A stretch of 64,000 bases of DNA, from positions 283,240-347,239 of the forward strand of contig NZ_WHUT02000004.1 in assembly GCF_009380135.2 (NCBI RefSeq), read 5' to 3'. A model generated the notes under the pieces. It ran no database searches. It worked only from the letters and a program-made list of their open reading frames with translations, and had not been told where the DNA came from. The translations under genes and the position numbers were made by a program. Source of the DNA: Fertoeibacter niger (GTDB taxonomy: Bacteria; Pseudomonadota; Alphaproteobacteria; Rhodobacterales; Rhodobacteraceae). Numbering within the stretch: the stretch's first letter is position 1; each line of letters starts with the position of its first letter. This document shows, in pieces, positions 62,744-64,000 of this stretch.

Positions 62744-64000
62744 ATGGCGAATGTTTTTGACGGATTGCGCGCGGAAATCGGGTCAGTCGTGCTTTCGCAC
62801 CGGATCGGGCGGGTGGCCGAGATCGGGCGCGGCACGTTGACGGTCACCGGGCTGGCGCAAAGCAGCGGAATGGGCGACCGCGTGCTGATCCACGGTGCCG
62901 CGCGCCACATCGGCGGCGAAGTGCTGCGCCTGGGCCGCGATGGGCTGGTGGTTCTGGCAGATGAGGCGGCGGATGGGCTGGCGATCGGTGATACCGTGGA
63001 ATTGCTGGGCCAGGCTCTGATTGCGCCGGATGACAGTTGGGTCGGGCGGATCATCGACCCCTTCGGCCAGCCGCTTGACGGGAGGCCCTTGTTTCGCGGC
63101 CCGTGCCCGCGACCACTGCGTGTGGCCGCCCCCGCAGCGGCGCAGCGGCGCAGGCTGGGGGCGCGGCTGGAGACTGGGGTTGCGGTGTTTGACACGCTGT
63201 TGCCACTGGCGCAGGGCCAGCGCATCGGGCTGTTTGCGGGCTCGGGCGTCGGCAAATCTTCCCTTCTGGCGAAATTCGCGCGCGGCGTTGCGGCGGATGT
63301 GGTGGTGATCGCGCTGATCGGCGAGCGCGGCCGCGAGTTGCGCGATTTCACTGAAAAGGTGCTGGGCGCCTATGGCATGTCGCGTTCGGTGATTGTCACC
63401 GCCACGGCCGACCAGTCGCCGCTGATCCGCCGCCGCTGCGGTTGGGCGGCGATGGCGGTGGCGGAGCACTTCCGCGATCAGGGGCAGCATGTGCTGCTGC
63501 TGGCCGATTCGGTCACGCGCTTTGCCGAAGCACACCGCGAGGTGGCACTGGCAGGGGGCGAGCCAGGCCATATGCGTGGCTTTCCACCCTCCACCGCGCA
63601 TACGATCATGGCGCTGGCCGAACGTGCCGGGCCGGGGCCGGAAGGGGCGGGCGACATCACGGCGGTCTTTTCCGTGCTGGTCGCAGGCTCGGATATGGAG
63701 GAGCCGGTGGCCGACATTCTGCGTGGCGTGCTGGATGGCCATGTAGTGATGGACCGCAAGATCGCCGAGCGCGGACGCTTTCCGGCGGTTGATCTGTTGC
63801 GGTCGGTGTCGCGCAGCCTGCCGGATGCCGCGACGGCGGAAGAGAATGTGCTGATCAGCCAGGCGCGGCGCCTGTTGGGGGCCTATGACCGCGCGGAGAT
63901 GATGATCCAGGCCGGGCTTTATGCACGCGGGTCGGACCCGCTGGTTGATGCGGCGATCCGGGTCTGGCCCGCACTCGATGGTTTTCTGGCCGAGGATGCG
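62744..64000 (+). CDS. fliI: Flagellum-specific ATP synthase FliI, 3' end cut by window edge
   Basis: The frame from ATG 62744 to the window end encodes 419 residues, and about 20-30 more are expected. FliI is the ATPase of the flagellar export machine. Walker A is GLFAGSGVGKSSLLAKFARG, Walker B is HVLLLADSVTRFAEAHRE, and LIGERGRELRDF and PAVDLLRSVSRSLPD are F1-beta/FliI motifs. AGAGGGA precedes the start. Its promoter region, shared with flgB, has TTAAGG and TTTAG elements but no clean CtrA box. Confidence 0.95.
   Translation, partial: MANVFDGLRAEIGSVVLSHRIGRVAEIGRGTLTVTGLAQSSGMGDRVLIHGAARHIGGEVLRLGRDGLVVLADEAADGLAIGDTVELLGQALIAPDDSWVGRIIDPFGQPLDGRPLFRGPCPRPLRVAAPAAAQRRRLGARLETGVAVFDTLLPLAQGQRIGLFAGSGVGKSSLLAKFARGVAADVVVIALIGERGRELRDFTEKVLGAYGMSRSVIVTATADQSPLIRRRCGWAAMAVAEHFRDQGQHVLLLADSVTRFAEAHREVALAGGEPGHMRGFPPSTAHTIMALAERAGPGPEGAGDITAVFSVLVAGSDMEEPVADILRGVLDGHVVMDRKIAERGRFPAVDLLRSVSRSLPDAATAEENVLISQARRLLGAYDRAEMMIQAGLYARGSDPLVDAAIRVWPALDGFLAEDA

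Noticed and set aside
62783..63742. 319-residue minus-strand open frame opposite fliI
   Set aside because: It is the complement of fliI (Walker A and B are on the plus strand), so the minus frame is a shadow.
1..64000. tRNA, rRNA, CRISPR, insertion sequences, prophage
   Set aside because: No tRNA-like cloverleaf, rRNA motif, spaced repeat array, transposase or phage gene was recognised by reading. Small RNAs cannot be excluded without a covariance search.

Overview
The window is a high-GC alphaproteobacterial chromosome segment. A member of the Rhodobacterales (Rhodobacter/Paracoccus/Gemmobacter-like family) is the best fit. The evidence is the ChvG/ChvI-HprK-RapZ-EIIA-HPr block beside an ATP-type pckA, a DUF6473-like gene, a flagellar gene order like that of roseobacters and Rhodobacter fla2, CtrA-like boxes before flagellar operons, and several copies of a GC-rich intergenic repeat I associate with this order. 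This assignment comes from gene content, not from a database search. No rRNA, tRNA, CRISPR or insertion sequence was recognised.

Layout. 1-3.5 kb: two tandem paralogous small exported proteins (one cut by the window edge), about 860 bases without a supported gene, a lipoprotein, a small exported protein and an RTX protein. 3.6-8.3 kb: parC, an SH3-domain protein, an SDR, a HIG1-type two-helix membrane protein and a PduO-type cobalamin adenosyltransferase. 8.3-12.8 kb: an unknown protein, etfBA, a DUF6473-like protein and 3-hydroxybutyryl-CoA dehydrogenase, ending in a nested inverted-repeat terminator. 12.8-18.3 kb (minus strand): chvI-chvG-hprK-rapZ-EIIA-HPr-acyltransferase, a two-component system joined to a PTS branch that has no sugar permease here. 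18.7-24.2 kb: pckA, then a sugar ABC transporter (two permeases, a Gfo/Idh/MocA dehydrogenase, an ATPase) without a substrate-binding protein.

24.4-38.2 kb is the catabolic region. A periplasmic two-subunit molybdenum hydroxylase diverges from a TetR regulator. Next comes a gene set for aerobic 2-aminobenzoate (anthranilate) breakdown through its CoA thioester. On the minus strand, with 4-base overlaps at most junctions, lie 2-aminobenzoyl-CoA monooxygenase/reductase, SDR, MarR, crotonase, acyl-CoA dehydrogenase, thioesterase, a RidA-type deaminase and 2-aminobenzoate-CoA ligase. A two-gene arm on the plus strand (3-hydroxyacyl-CoA dehydrogenase, thiolase) diverges from a palindrome-rich promoter region. 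The monooxygenase/reductase product is an enamine, so the RidA protein is a plausible deaminase. The crotonase lacks the first hydratase glutamate and may open the ring. This is the most interesting system in the window.

38.5-64 kb is a flagellar cluster: an unknown protein, motB, flgE, flgK, flgL, flgI, fliP-fliN-fliH-fliF (minus), fliL, two small proteins (one MotE-like), motA, a large exported protein of unknown function, an SltF-like transglycosylase, flhA, fliR, flhB, a FliJ-like protein, then (minus) a second FliL-like protein, flgH, flgA, flgG, flgF, fliQ, fliE, flgC, flgB, and finally fliI, truncated by the window end. Flagellin, flgD, fliG, fliM and fliK are not in this window. Four candidate CtrA boxes (two half sites separated by seven bases) precede operons here, which would tie flagellar synthesis to the CtrA phosphorelay.
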